In this document: positions 41,262-49,603 of the stretch, piece after piece
How positions within the stretch are numbered: the first letter of the stretch is position 1
How the letters are laid out: each line of letters opens with the position of its first letter
Origin: Streptomyces sp. NBC_01235
GTDB lineage: Bacteria; Actinomycetota; Actinomycetes; Streptomycetales; Streptomycetaceae
DNA length: 64,000 nt
Reading direction: 5' to 3'
Assembly (NCBI RefSeq): GCF_035989285.1
Contig: NZ_CP108513.1
Location: 10,106,001 to 10,170,000 of the forward strand
Notes under the pieces: model-generated
What the model was told of the DNA's origin: nothing
What the model saw: only the letters and a program-made list of their open reading frames with translations
Databases searched by the model: none
Program-made: the position numbers and the translations under genes

Positions 41262-42230
41262 ATGCAGTACGTGAAGCTCGGTTCGACGGGTCTGGACGTG
41301 TCACGGATCTGTCTGGGCTGCATGACCTACGGGCTCCCCGACCGGGGCACGCACGAGTGGACGCTCGACGAGGAGGCGTCGCGTCCGCTCATCCGGCAGG
41401 CCCTGGACGCCGGGGTCACCTTCTTCGACACCGCGAACGTCTACTCGGACGGCACCAGCGAGGAGATCGTCGGCAGGGCCCTGCGCGACTTCGCCCGCCG
41501 CGACGAGATCGTGCTCGCGACGAAGGTGCACGGCCGGATGCGGCCCGGACCCAACGGCGGTGGCCTGTCCCGCAAGGCGATCCTGTCCGAGATCGACCAC
41601 AGCCTGAGCCGCCTCGGCACCGACTACGTCGACCTGTACCAGATCCACCGCTTCGACCCGCACACCCCGGTCGAGGAGACGATGGAGGCGCTGCACGACC
41701 TGGTGAAGGCCGGCAAGGTCCGTTACCTCGGGGCGAGTTCGATGTACGCCTGGCAGTTCTCCAAGATGCAGTACACGGCCGAGCGGCACGGCTGGACCAG
41801 GTTCGTGTCGATGCAGAACCACTACAACCTCCTCTACCGCGAGGAGGAGCGCGAGATGCTGCCCCTGTGCGCGGACCAGGGCGTCGGCGTCCTGCCGTGG
41901 AGTCCCCTGGCCCGCGGCCGCCTCACCCGCGACTGGGGCACCGAGACCGGGCGCAGCTCCACGGACGACTTCGGCAACACCCTCTACCCGGAGGGCGACC
42001 GCACCATCGTCGAGGCGGTCACCCGCATCGCGGCCGACCGAGGCGTCCCCCGCGCCCGGGTGGCCCTCGCCTGGCTCCTCCACCAGCCCACGGTGACCGC
42101 CCCGATCATCGGAGCGGCGAAGCCCCACCACATCGAGGACGCGGTGGCGGCGACCGAACTACGCCTGAGCGAAAAGGAACTGGAGGAGTTGCAGCAGCCC
42201 TACCTCGCGCATTCGGTCGCGGGCCACTGA
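41262..42230 (+). CDS. Aldo/keto reductase
   Basis: The 322-residue TIM-barrel protein has the AKR landmarks MQYVKLGSTGLDVSRICLGC, FFDTANVYSDGTSEEIVGRA (catalytic Asp and Tyr), VLATKVHG (Lys), LYQIHRFD (His) and the NADPH site GAAKPHHIEDAVAATE. It resembles the YajO/voltage-gated-channel-beta-like AKR subfamily. The start at 41262 is preferred over upstream in-frame ATG because similarity begins there. A large hairpin follows the stop. Confidence 0.92.
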   Translation: MQYVKLGSTGLDVSRICLGCMTYGLPDRGTHEWTLDEEASRPLIRQALDAGVTFFDTANVYSDGTSEEIVGRALRDFARRDEIVLATKVHGRMRPGPNGGGLSRKAILSEIDHSLSRLGTDYVDLYQIHRFDPHTPVEETMEALHDLVKAGKVRYLGASSMYAWQFSKMQYTAERHGWTRFVSMQNHYNLLYREEEREMLPLCADQGVGVLPWSPLARGRLTRDWGTETGRSSTDDFGNTLYPEGDRTIVEAVTRIAADRGVPRARVALAWLLHQPTVTAPIIGAAKPHHIEDAVAATELRLSEKELEELQQPYLAHSVAGH

Positions 42231-42247
42231 AGCGTTTCTCCAGGGGT

Positions 42248-42307
42248 GCGGGTCCGTATCCGTATGCGGCTCCGCCGCGTGGGCGCGACCAGCCCCCACG
42301 GACCCGC
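42248..42307. terminator. Compound hairpin between convergent genes
   Basis: GCGGGTCCGT (42248-42257) pairs with ACGGACCCGC (42298-42307), and the loop contains a second GC-rich hairpin (GCGGCTCCGCCGC). It lies between the convergent aldo/keto reductase and PhyH genes and probably terminates both. Confidence 0.7.
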
Positions 42308-42336
42308 GGCCACATGACGGCACAACCACGCAGTAC

Positions 42337-43140
42337 CTAATGCGGGCCTTGCGGTGCAAACTCGGTACCGCAGGGCCCAGCCCCCTCACTGACTGCCAGC
42401 GGCACCCGCTCACCCCCCATCGACAGGGTCCGGTAGTACCGCCCGATCCGCCGGGCCGACCGCCCGACATAGTGCCCGATGAACGACCGCCGGAACCGAT
42501 CAACCGTCCGGTTGGGCTGCGACCCGTGCACCAGGCTGCCGTTGAAGAACAGGACATCCCCCGGCGCCAGGTCGACCGGCACGGCCGACAGTCCCGCCGG
42601 CGGCGCAACGTACTCCCTGGCGAACGACACCTCCGCGTCCGCCTCCTCCGGGCAGAACAGCCCCATCCGGTGGGTGCCGGGTACGACCTCCAGGCCGCCG
42701 TTTTCCCGGTCGATCACGTCACAGGCCAGCCAGGCCGCCACGCAAGTGCCAGGCTCGACCCGCAGATAGAAGTTGTCCTGATGCAGCGCCTGACCCCGGG
42801 CGCCCGGTGGCTTGAAGTAGAACATGCTCTGCGCGGCCAGCGACTCCTCGCCGAGCAGCTCCTCCAGCACGCTCCCAAGCCGCGGGTCCAGCAGCACCTG
42901 GCGGGCGAGGGGACTGATCTCGTGCGGGTGCATCACCCTCGGGTAGCGGTCGAGGGGGTCGTCACCGGTCCGCGGCTCGAAGTGCCCCGGCACCGGCTCG
43001 CCGGCCGCCTGCAGCGCCGCGAACTCGGCGCGCAGGCGGTCGACTTCGTCGGGTCCGAACAGCCCCCGGACGACGGTGAAGCCGTCCTCCTCGTACTGTC
43101 GCAGCCCGGCCGGGGTCAGGCCGATCTCCGGGACGGTCAT
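42337..43140 (-). CDS. Phytanoyl-CoA dioxygenase (PhyH)-family oxygenase
   Basis: The 267-residue protein matches Fe(II)/2-oxoglutarate-dependent PhyH proteins: YEEDGFTVVRGLFGPDEV at the N-terminus, the metal pair in ALHQDNFYLR (HxD), the distal His in SLVHGSQPNRT and an Arg for 2-oxoglutarate. It probably hydroxylates a small molecule. The ATG at 43140 follows AGGAGG. It is divergent from the AraC regulator (60-base gap), its probable controller. Confidence 0.9.
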   Translation of the reverse strand: MTVPEIGLTPAGLRQYEEDGFTVVRGLFGPDEVDRLRAEFAALQAAGEPVPGHFEPRTGDDPLDRYPRVMHPHEISPLARQVLLDPRLGSVLEELLGEESLAAQSMFYFKPPGARGQALHQDNFYLRVEPGTCVAAWLACDVIDRENGGLEVVPGTHRMGLFCPEEADAEVSFAREYVAPPAGLSAVPVDLAPGDVLFFNGSLVHGSQPNRTVDRFRRSFIGHYVGRSARRIGRYYRTLSMGGERVPLAVSEGAGPCGTEFAPQGPH

Positions 43141-43200
43141 GTGTGCCTCCTTGGTCGACCCGCCTATGTTGAGCCGGACACGGCGTACCGGAGGATGCCC

Positions 43201-44211
43201 ATGCGTGCTGACGACCTGCCCGGGACTGCCGTGTCCGGGGATCCCTCGCCGCCGCCCGGGCTGGTGGTGGTCGGTCACTTCGACGAGGGCGCGGGGTACG
43301 GCGTCAACCGGCCGCGGGGTTCGGACAGCTGGCTGTTCACCTGGACGACGGGCGGGTGCGGGCGGCTGCGGCAGGGCGGCGGCGAGGTGCGGGCGGGCGT
43401 CGGGGACCTGGTGGTGCTCGCGCCCGGTGTCCCGCACGCCTACGGCGTCGAACCCGGTGCCCGGCACTGGCGGTTCTGGTGGGCCCACTGCCAGGCCCGC
43501 CCCTCCTGGACACCCTGGCTCCGCCCGTACGACACCGGGGACGGCCTGTACCTCGCCCGGCCCGTCCCGGTCGCCCTGCACGACCGCGTCGAGGCCGCCT
43601 GGCGGCGCATGCAGGCCGACGCCGGCTGGGCCGACGCCGGCTGGGCCGACGCCGGCTGGGCCGACGCCGGCTGGGCCGACGCCGGCTGGGCCGACGCCGG
43701 AGAGCCGGCCGGCGGCGCCGGGATCGTGGTGGCCGAGAGCGCAGCCGCCCGCGAACTCGCCCTGTGCGCCCTGGAGGAGGCCGTCCTGCTGGCCACCGCC
43801 TCGGCGCGCACTCCCACGGCCCGGGTGGGCCTCGACGACCGCGTCCGCCGGGCCCAGGCGCGGATGGCGGCCGAGCCGGGCGCCTCGCACACCGTGCGCT
43901 CGCTCGCCGAGGAGGTCGCCCTGTCACCCTCGCGTTTCGCCCACCTGTTCGCCGAGCAGGTCCGCCAGTCCCCGATGCGGGCCCTGCGTGAGGCGCGACT
44001 GCGCCATGCCGCACGGCTGTTGGAAGGCACCGACCTCCCCGTGGAACGTGTCGCCACGGCCTCGGGCTTTGCGAGCGCGTTCCACTTCAGCCGCGTCTTC
44101 CGCGCCCGCTACGGGACACCGCCGGGCGCGTACCGGGACGGAATACGCGACGCGATTTCCGTCCCGAAAGGCACCTCAAAAGGGACGCCAAAAAGGACAC
44201 CCATACAGTGA
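43201..44211 (+). CDS. AraC-family regulator with in-frame DAGWA repeats
   Basis: The 336-residue protein has an N-terminal cupin-like sensing domain (residues 20-110; TGGCGRLRQGGGEVRAGVGD and VLAPGVPHAYGVEP) and a C-terminal AraC domain (residues 215-315; HTVRSLAEEVALSPSRFAHL, FASAFHFSRVFRARYG). Between them five DAGWA units (residues 140-164) lie in what is probably a linker. It is divergent from the PhyH oxygenase. The ATG at 43201 follows GGAGG with six bases spacing. The last residues are a charged repeat (GTSKGTPKRTP). Confidence 0.9.
   Translation: MRADDLPGTAVSGDPSPPPGLVVVGHFDEGAGYGVNRPRGSDSWLFTWTTGGCGRLRQGGGEVRAGVGDLVVLAPGVPHAYGVEPGARHWRFWWAHCQARPSWTPWLRPYDTGDGLYLARPVPVALHDRVEAAWRRMQADAGWADAGWADAGWADAGWADAGWADAGEPAGGAGIVVAESAAARELALCALEEAVLLATASARTPTARVGLDDRVRRAQARMAAEPGASHTVRSLAEEVALSPSRFAHLFAEQVRQSPMRALREARLRHAARLLEGTDLPVERVATASGFASAFHFSRVFRARYGTPPGAYRDGIRDAISVPKGTSKGTPKRTPIQ
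43618..43701 (+). repeat. 15-bp tandem repeat inside the AraC gene, 5.6 copies
   Basis: GACGCCGGCTGGGCC repeats exactly five times from 43618 with a partial sixth unit. Being a multiple of three it keeps the frame and adds the pentapeptide DAGWA each time. Confidence 0.95.
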
Positions 44212-44234
44212 CCACCCCAGAGGGCGATCCCGGA

Positions 44235-44249
44235 TTGACGTTTCGTCAA
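44235..44249. promoter_or_regulatory. Palindrome TTGACGTTTCGTCAA upstream of a lectin-sigma gene
   Basis: TTGACG-TTT-CGTCAA lies 24 bases after the AraC stop and about 280 bases before the sigma-lectin start, in a 314-base gap with no gene. It could be an operator or a small terminator. Confidence 0.4.
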
Positions 44250-44525
44250 AATTCTTCGGCCCGCACGCAATGCACGAAACCGTGAGATCCCTTGTTCCTC
44301 CTGGTCCGGCTGTGCGAAGGTGTGCCTTGTCGGCGCACGGACAACGTTTTCTGACCTGTGCGCACGAGACGCCTCCCGTTCACACCCCCCACGCTTCAAA
44401 AGAGCTGTCCCGCCGTGGACGTCAGAGGTGCCGAACCCTGTGCTGGTCGATCCCGCTTCGTGGGCGGGGTCGCATACCGGATGGTATGTACTTAATGCCG
44501 CATGTCCCCGGAAGGAACGCAGACC

Positions 44526-46517
44526 GTGAATGACCTAGGCCTGTCGAATTCCCCTTCGGCGCGCCGCTTCGACGCGACGGACGAACAGCTGAGCTCGGAG
44601 CTGAAGAAGTGGACGGGGGCATCACCCGCGCCGCATCCCGTCGGCGAGCTGCTGGACCGGCACTGGGAGGCCGCCTTCGCCTACGCACGGCTGTGCACCG
44701 ACGGTGAGCGCGCGGCAGGCATGCTCACCACGGCCGCCTTCACCAGGCTGTTCGGCGAGACCCTGCGGCAGAACGGGCCGACGGCCGCGTGGCGCCCCCA
44801 TCTGCTGGTCACCGTGCGCCGCATCGCCGCCGAGTGGGACGCCGACGGCCGCCGTGACCTGCTGCATCCCGCGCTGCGCTCCGAGGGCGAGGACGGCGAC
44901 CGCGCGGCAGCCCGGCTGCTGCCGCCCGTGCACCGGCGCACGCTGTCCCGGGCGTTCCAGCGACTGCCCCAGTCCGCCCGCTGTCTGCTCTGGCACACCG
45001 AGGTCGAGGCGGAGCCCCTGGCGGTCCCGGCCGGTCTGCTGGGCCTGGAGGACGACGGCGCCCGCGTCGAACTGGCCCGGGCCCGCGAGCGGCTTCGCGA
45101 GGAGTGCCTCCAGGTGCACCGCGAACTCGCCACCGACGACGAGTGCCACCGCTACCACCGGCTGCTGGACGTCACCTGCCGTCGCGGAGGCGACGTCGAC
45201 CCGGACCTGCGCGGCCACCTGGAACAGTGCAGGCACTGCGCCCACACAGCCGACCAGTTGCGGCAGTTCGAGGGGCTGCTCGGCGCCGCCCTGGCCGAGG
45301 GCATCCTGGGCTGGGCCGCCGCGGCCTACGTGCAGGTCAGGGTGGCCGGCGAGAGCGCTGAGCCGGCCGCGGAGCGGCCCCCGAGCTATGCGGGCGAGGC
45401 CTTCACCGAGGGCGGCCCCGCTCCCGCGAGGCCCGGCGCCACGGCCGAGGCCGGCGCGAACTCCCGCGCCGGACTGCGAGCGGGTGCGCTCTCCCGGATC
45501 GGATCGCGGGCCGGCTCCCCCTCCAGCACCCGGTCTGCGCCCGGCACCGACTCCCGCCCCGGATCGCGTCGCGCGGCGCAGAAGGCGGCCCGCCGCGCCG
45601 CCCGCCGCCGCAATCTCACCGCCGCCGTCCTGACGGTGAGCGGACTGGTGGTCCTGCCGCTCGTGGTGTGGGCCGTCATCGACTCCGGGACCGGGGCCGC
45701 CCCCGTCGCGAACAGCGGGGCGGCGAAGTCCCCGGCCCCCGGGACGGACACGGCCACCTCCGACCCGTCCTGGATCGGTGCGGGCGAGGACGCCCAGGGC
45801 ACCCTGCGCGGCCGGCTGCACAACGTGGCCTCCGGGCTGTGCATCGGCATCGTCGGCACCAAGGCCGTCAGCGGCACCGAGACCGGACTCGCCGCCTGCT
45901 CCTCCGCGGCCGGCCAGCAGTGGACGTACGCACCGGACGGGCTGCTGCGCAGCGCCGCCAACGCCGACCTGTGCCTCGACTCCCGCCTCGGCTACTCGGT
46001 CCGGCTGGCCCCCTGCGCGGGTGCCTCCCAGCCCGACCCCGAGAACGTCCGGTACGACTTCACGCTCCAGGGCACGCTCGTCCCGCGCTCGGGCCAGAAC
46101 CTCGCGCTGGCGCCTGCCGCCACCGACGGTTCGGGCGCCCTCGTCCTGAAGAACCGGGTGGACAGCGCCGCGCAGCGCTGGGTGATCGACACCTCGCAGC
46201 CCGACCCGCAGATGCAGTTCGTCAACTGGGGCGCCGACAGCACCCTCTCCGACACCCCGGCGTCGGCTCCCACGCCCAGGGCCGCGAAGTCCCCGACGCC
46301 CACGCCGACGCCGTCCGCCACCCCGACGGCCACGCCGCCGACGAGCTCCTCCTCGGGCTCGAACAACACGTCCTGCTCGTACTACTACTGGTACTCCTGC
46401 TCGCCGGGCGGCCAGTCGGGCTCATCCGGAGGCTCCGGGTACGGCTACGGCGGGTCCGGGTACGGCGGCGGATACGGGGGCTACGGCTCGGGTTCCGGCT
46501 TCGGCGGCGGCCGCTGA
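44526..46517 (+). CDS. ECF-sigma-like/zinc-finger/membrane/ricin-lectin fusion protein (first copy)
   Basis: The 663-residue protein appears to combine four parts. Residues about 40-205 resemble ECF sigma regions 2 and 4 (FAYARLCTDGERAAGMLTTA; AFQRLPQSARCLLWHTEVEA, RVELARARERLREECLQ). Residues 231-238, HLEQCRHC, form the HxxxCxxC site of zf-HC2 anti-sigma proteins. A Ser/Ala/Arg-rich linker leads to one transmembrane helix at about 364-386 (AAVLTVSGLVVLPLVVWAVI). Outside lies a ricin-type beta-trefoil domain (about 415-550) with QQW and QRW motifs, then a Pro/Thr and Ser/Gly/Tyr-rich tail. The GTG at 44526 follows GGAAGGA; the ATG at 44502 lacks a ribosome site. It probably senses carbohydrate and affects transcription; that role is inferred. 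Confidence 0.85.
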   Translation: MNDLGLSNSPSARRFDATDEQLSSELKKWTGASPAPHPVGELLDRHWEAAFAYARLCTDGERAAGMLTTAAFTRLFGETLRQNGPTAAWRPHLLVTVRRIAAEWDADGRRDLLHPALRSEGEDGDRAAARLLPPVHRRTLSRAFQRLPQSARCLLWHTEVEAEPLAVPAGLLGLEDDGARVELARARERLREECLQVHRELATDDECHRYHRLLDVTCRRGGDVDPDLRGHLEQCRHCAHTADQLRQFEGLLGAALAEGILGWAAAAYVQVRVAGESAEPAAERPPSYAGEAFTEGGPAPARPGATAEAGANSRAGLRAGALSRIGSRAGSPSSTRSAPGTDSRPGSRRAAQKAARRAARRRNLTAAVLTVSGLVVLPLVVWAVIDSGTGAAPVANSGAAKSPAPGTDTATSDPSWIGAGEDAQGTLRGRLHNVASGLCIGIVGTKAVSGTETGLAACSSAAGQQWTYAPDGLLRSAANADLCLDSRLGYSVRLAPCAGASQPDPENVRYDFTLQGTLVPRSGQNLALAPAATDGSGALVLKNRVDSAAQRWVIDTSQPDPQMQFVNWGADSTLSDTPASAPTPRAAKSPTPTPTPSATPTATPPTSSSSGSNNTSCSYYYWYSCSPGGQSGSSGGSGYGYGGSGYGGGYGGYGSGSGFGGGR

Positions 46518-46544
46518 CCCGAGCGGTCGGACGCCGACCACCTT

Positions 46545-46860
46545 CGGCGAGGCCCACAGCGCCACGGCGGCCGGGACCGGCATGGCTCCGGCACGGTGGG
46601 CATGGGTGAACGCCGGCCCGGCCGGCTCCTCCCCGACCTGCACCACGCGCCGCCACAGCAGCGTCGCCCGGCGATCCGGCGTACGTCGGTTCGGGCCGAT
46701 GTTCACCCCGAGCAGCACCGCGAGCACCGCCCCGGTCCCGGCCGGGGCGCCGAGCGGCACCAGCACCGCGGGCAGGTTGTTGATCAGGTTCGCCAGGACG
46801 ACGGACAGCGCTTCGGCGAGCGGGGCGTTCAGGGGGATCTCCGGGAGCGGGGGTGGGGTG
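46545..46860 (-). pseudogene. C-terminal remnant of an SLC13/ArsB-type anion permease
   Basis: The minus strand encodes APLAEALSVVLANLINNLPA, then VLAVLLGVNIGPN, ATLLWRRVVQ and a final VALWAS, which correspond to the last helices of ion transporter superfamily permeases (ArsB/SLC13; NNLPA and GxNIGPN are typical). No start, ribosome site or N-terminal part is present. It fills the gap between the lectin-sigma gene and the SpoIIE phosphatase gene. Confidence 0.7.
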
Positions 46861-46944
46861 GCGCCCGCCCATCGAACTGGTCCGGGTGTCCGTCCATGAC
46901 AACACGCGCGGGTGAAACACCCGCCGAGGGGCCGCGGGGCCGGC

Positions 46945-49314
46945 TCATGCCTCGTCGAACAGACTCAGCTCCGCCCAGATCGTCTTGCCCTCGGGGGTGT
47001 GCCGGCTGCCCCAGCGCTGGGTGAGCTGGGCGACCAGGAGCAGGCCGCGGCCGCCCTCGTCCCAGGTCTTGGCCCGGCGCAGGTGCGGGGCGGTGTGGCT
47101 GTTGTCGGAGACCTCGCAGATCAGGGTCGTCGCGTCATGGATCAGCCGCAGCCGGATGGGGTGGGAGCCGTACCGGATGGCGTTGGTGACCAGCTCGCTC
47201 ACCACCAGCTCGGTCGTGAACGACGCGTCGCTCAGTTCCCACTCGGCGAGCTGCTGGACCACCTGTTTGCGGATCGGCGCGACCAGCGACGGGTCGGCGG
47301 GAATGTGCCAGGTCGCGACCTGGGAGGCGGGCAGGCCCCGGGTGCGCGCGAGCAGCAGGGCCACGTCGTCGTCGGCGCCGCCGGCCGGGAGCAGGGCGTG
47401 CAGGATCCGGTCGCAGATCTCGTCCAGGGAGTCCGAGTACGCCGCCAGGGCCCGGCTCAGCAGTCGGTGGGCTTCGTCGACGTCCCGCTCGCGGGACTCG
47501 ATCAGGCCGTCGGTGTAGAAGGCGAGCACACTGCCCTCGGAGAGTTCGAGCTCGGCCGACTCGAACGGCAGCCCGCCCAGGCCCAGCGGGGGACCGGCGG
47601 GCAGCTCGACACGGCGGGGCGCGCCGCCCGGCCGCAGCAGTACGGGCGGGGGATGCCCGGCCCTCGCCAGGGTGCAGCGCCGTGACACGGGGTCGTACAC
47701 CGCGTACAGACAGGTCGCCCCGACCTCGCCGGGGTTGCCCTCGCCACCGGCCTCCTCGGACAGCCGGACCACGAGGTCGTCGAGGTGGGTGAGCAGCTCG
47801 TCGGGGGCGAGGTCGATGTCGGCGAGGGTGCGCACGGCGGTGCGCAGCCGGCCCATGGTGGCCGAGGCCTGGACGCCGTGCCCGACCACGTCCCCCACGA
47901 CCATCGCGACCCGCATCCCGGACAGCGGGATCACGTCGAACCAGTCGCCGCCCACACCGGCGCGGGCGGCCGGCAGATAGCGGGAGGCGGCGTGGACGGC
48001 GGCGGTGCGCGGCAGGGTGCGCGGGAGCAGACTGCGCTGCAGCGCGAGGGCCGTGTCGCGCTCACGGGAGAAGCGGCGGGCGTTGTCGACGCAGACGGCG
48101 GCCCGGGCGGTGATCTCCTCGGCCAGCAGCACGTCGTCGGGGCTGAACGGGTCCGGCCGGCGGAACCGGGTGAGGACGGCGACGCCGAGCGTGACGCCCC
48201 GCGCCTGGATCGGCACGGACATCGTGGAGTGGATGCCGATCTCCCGCACCCGTGCGGCGCGTGCCGGGTCCCGGGCGAGCCACGCGTCCAGACCGCCTCC
48301 GGCCACGGTGCCGACGATGGTGTGCCCTGCTGCCAGCGAGTCGGCCTGGGGCGACCCGGCCGGGTAGTCCTGCGCCTCCCCGGGCTTGGTCACCGCCTCC
48401 GGGCAGTGGGGGTTCACCGAGTGGTGCGCGGCCCGCCGCAGGCTCAGCGGCGGCTCGAAGCTGCTCGGGGGGTCCCCGCCGTCCCGCGGGTCGAGCAGGT
48501 CGACGCTGACGAAGTCGGCGAGCGCGGGCACACAGACCTCCGCCAGCTCCTGGGCCGTCCGCGTCACGTCCAGGGTGCTGCCGATGCGGACGCTCGCCTC
48601 GTTGACCAGCTGGAGCCGCTCGCGGGCGAGGTAGTTGTCGGTGAAGTCGTGGGCGGCCAGACATACGCCCCGCACCCGTCCGTCGGCGTCGGTGACCGGC
48701 GCCATCCGGGCCAGCCAGGCGTGCGCCGGTGCCTCGCCGTCGGTCCGCGTGTACGTCTGCACGTCCTGCGCCCGGCCGCTGGTGAGCACGCGCAGCATGT
48801 GCTGTTCCAGTTCGGCGCTCTGCGGTCTGCCGCCGATCTCGGAGAGCCGCAGCCCCCGGATCCGCTCCTCGGGCAGGCCGATCACCTCGCCCATGGCCTC
48901 GTTGATGCGGCGCAGCCGCAGGCGTTCGTCGTAGACCGCCACGGCGCAGGGCGACTGGACCAGCGCCGCGGCGGCGAGGGGGTCGTCCGGCGAGCCGGGA
49001 CCGGCCCCGGCCAGCGGGGTGAGGACGAGCCAGTGCCCCGGGCCGTCTTCCCGGGCCGGGGAGTGGTGGGCGAGCAGCCACACCCGTACCGGACGGCCGT
49101 CGCGGTGGCGCAAAGTGACCGTTCCGTCCCAGCGAGGTCCGGTGGGGACGGGCGTTCGGTCGGTGAGCAGTGCCGCGGCGGGCCGGCCCACGACATCGGC
49201 CCGGGACCAGCCCAGCAGGGTCCGGGCGCCCTCGTTCCACCCGACGAGCGTGCCGGCGTCGTCGACCACAGCCCGGGCCGTCGCGGCCTCGTCGAACGGA
49301 TACTCCGGGCTCAT
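46945..49314 (-). CDS. PAS-PAS-GAF SpoIIE phosphatase with C-terminal HATPase domain
   Basis: The 789-residue protein has two PAS domains (about 1-115 and 125-245), a GAF domain (about 255-420), a PP2C/SpoIIE serine phosphatase (about 440-650; GVGGDWFDVIPL, VVGDVVGHGVQASATM, FYTDGLIESRERD, DDDVALLLARTR) and an RsbW-like ATPase (about 660-785; ELVVSELVTNAIRYG, GGRGLLLVAQL). This typical actinomycete signalling protein both dephosphorylates anti-sigma antagonists and may bind them as a kinase. No partner is adjacent; the STAS protein at 23040 is a possible target. It is divergent from the GH2 gene. Confidence 0.92.
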   Translation of the reverse strand: MSPEYPFDEAATARAVVDDAGTLVGWNEGARTLLGWSRADVVGRPAAALLTDRTPVPTGPRWDGTVTLRHRDGRPVRVWLLAHHSPAREDGPGHWLVLTPLAGAGPGSPDDPLAAAALVQSPCAVAVYDERLRLRRINEAMGEVIGLPEERIRGLRLSEIGGRPQSAELEQHMLRVLTSGRAQDVQTYTRTDGEAPAHAWLARMAPVTDADGRVRGVCLAAHDFTDNYLARERLQLVNEASVRIGSTLDVTRTAQELAEVCVPALADFVSVDLLDPRDGGDPPSSFEPPLSLRRAAHHSVNPHCPEAVTKPGEAQDYPAGSPQADSLAAGHTIVGTVAGGGLDAWLARDPARAARVREIGIHSTMSVPIQARGVTLGVAVLTRFRRPDPFSPDDVLLAEEITARAAVCVDNARRFSRERDTALALQRSLLPRTLPRTAAVHAASRYLPAARAGVGGDWFDVIPLSGMRVAMVVGDVVGHGVQASATMGRLRTAVRTLADIDLAPDELLTHLDDLVVRLSEEAGGEGNPGEVGATCLYAVYDPVSRRCTLARAGHPPPVLLRPGGAPRRVELPAGPPLGLGGLPFESAELELSEGSVLAFYTDGLIESRERDVDEAHRLLSRALAAYSDSLDEICDRILHALLPAGGADDDVALLLARTRGLPASQVATWHIPADPSLVAPIRKQVVQQLAEWELSDASFTTELVVSELVTNAIRYGSHPIRLRLIHDATTLICEVSDNSHTAPHLRRAKTWDEGGRGLLLVAQLTQRWGSRHTPEGKTIWAELSLFDEA

Positions 49315-49603
49315 CTCGCCACTCCATCGCGGACACTCACAGTGAACGGGCGCGTCACTTCCGTTCCAGCCTAGTGCGTCGCGCTCGTGCGCGGACGGGA
49401 ACCCCCGGTGCCCGGCGAGACAGCGTTGTCCTGCCGGAGTCAAGTGCCAAATCCGGCCTATGTCGCGCGATGGAGCCCGGGGGAGGGCATGGGGCGGGAG
49501 ACCGCCGCCGCACCCTTGACGGGCATGAGTGGCCCGTCGTCAGATTCTGTTTGTTAACGATCAGTTGTGAGTACTTCTGGTTCCTGATGAGGGAGAGCCG
49601 ACC

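Noticed and set aside
41048..41323. Longer N-terminus for the MBL-fold hydrolase
   Set aside because: The frame is open but the extra residues are not family-like, and a ribosome site precedes the ATG at 41047.
36746..42230. A secondary metabolite cluster around P450, ferredoxin, flavoprotein and reductases
   Set aside because: No core synthase, precursor peptide or export system is present, and the genes lie in separate, oppositely oriented units.
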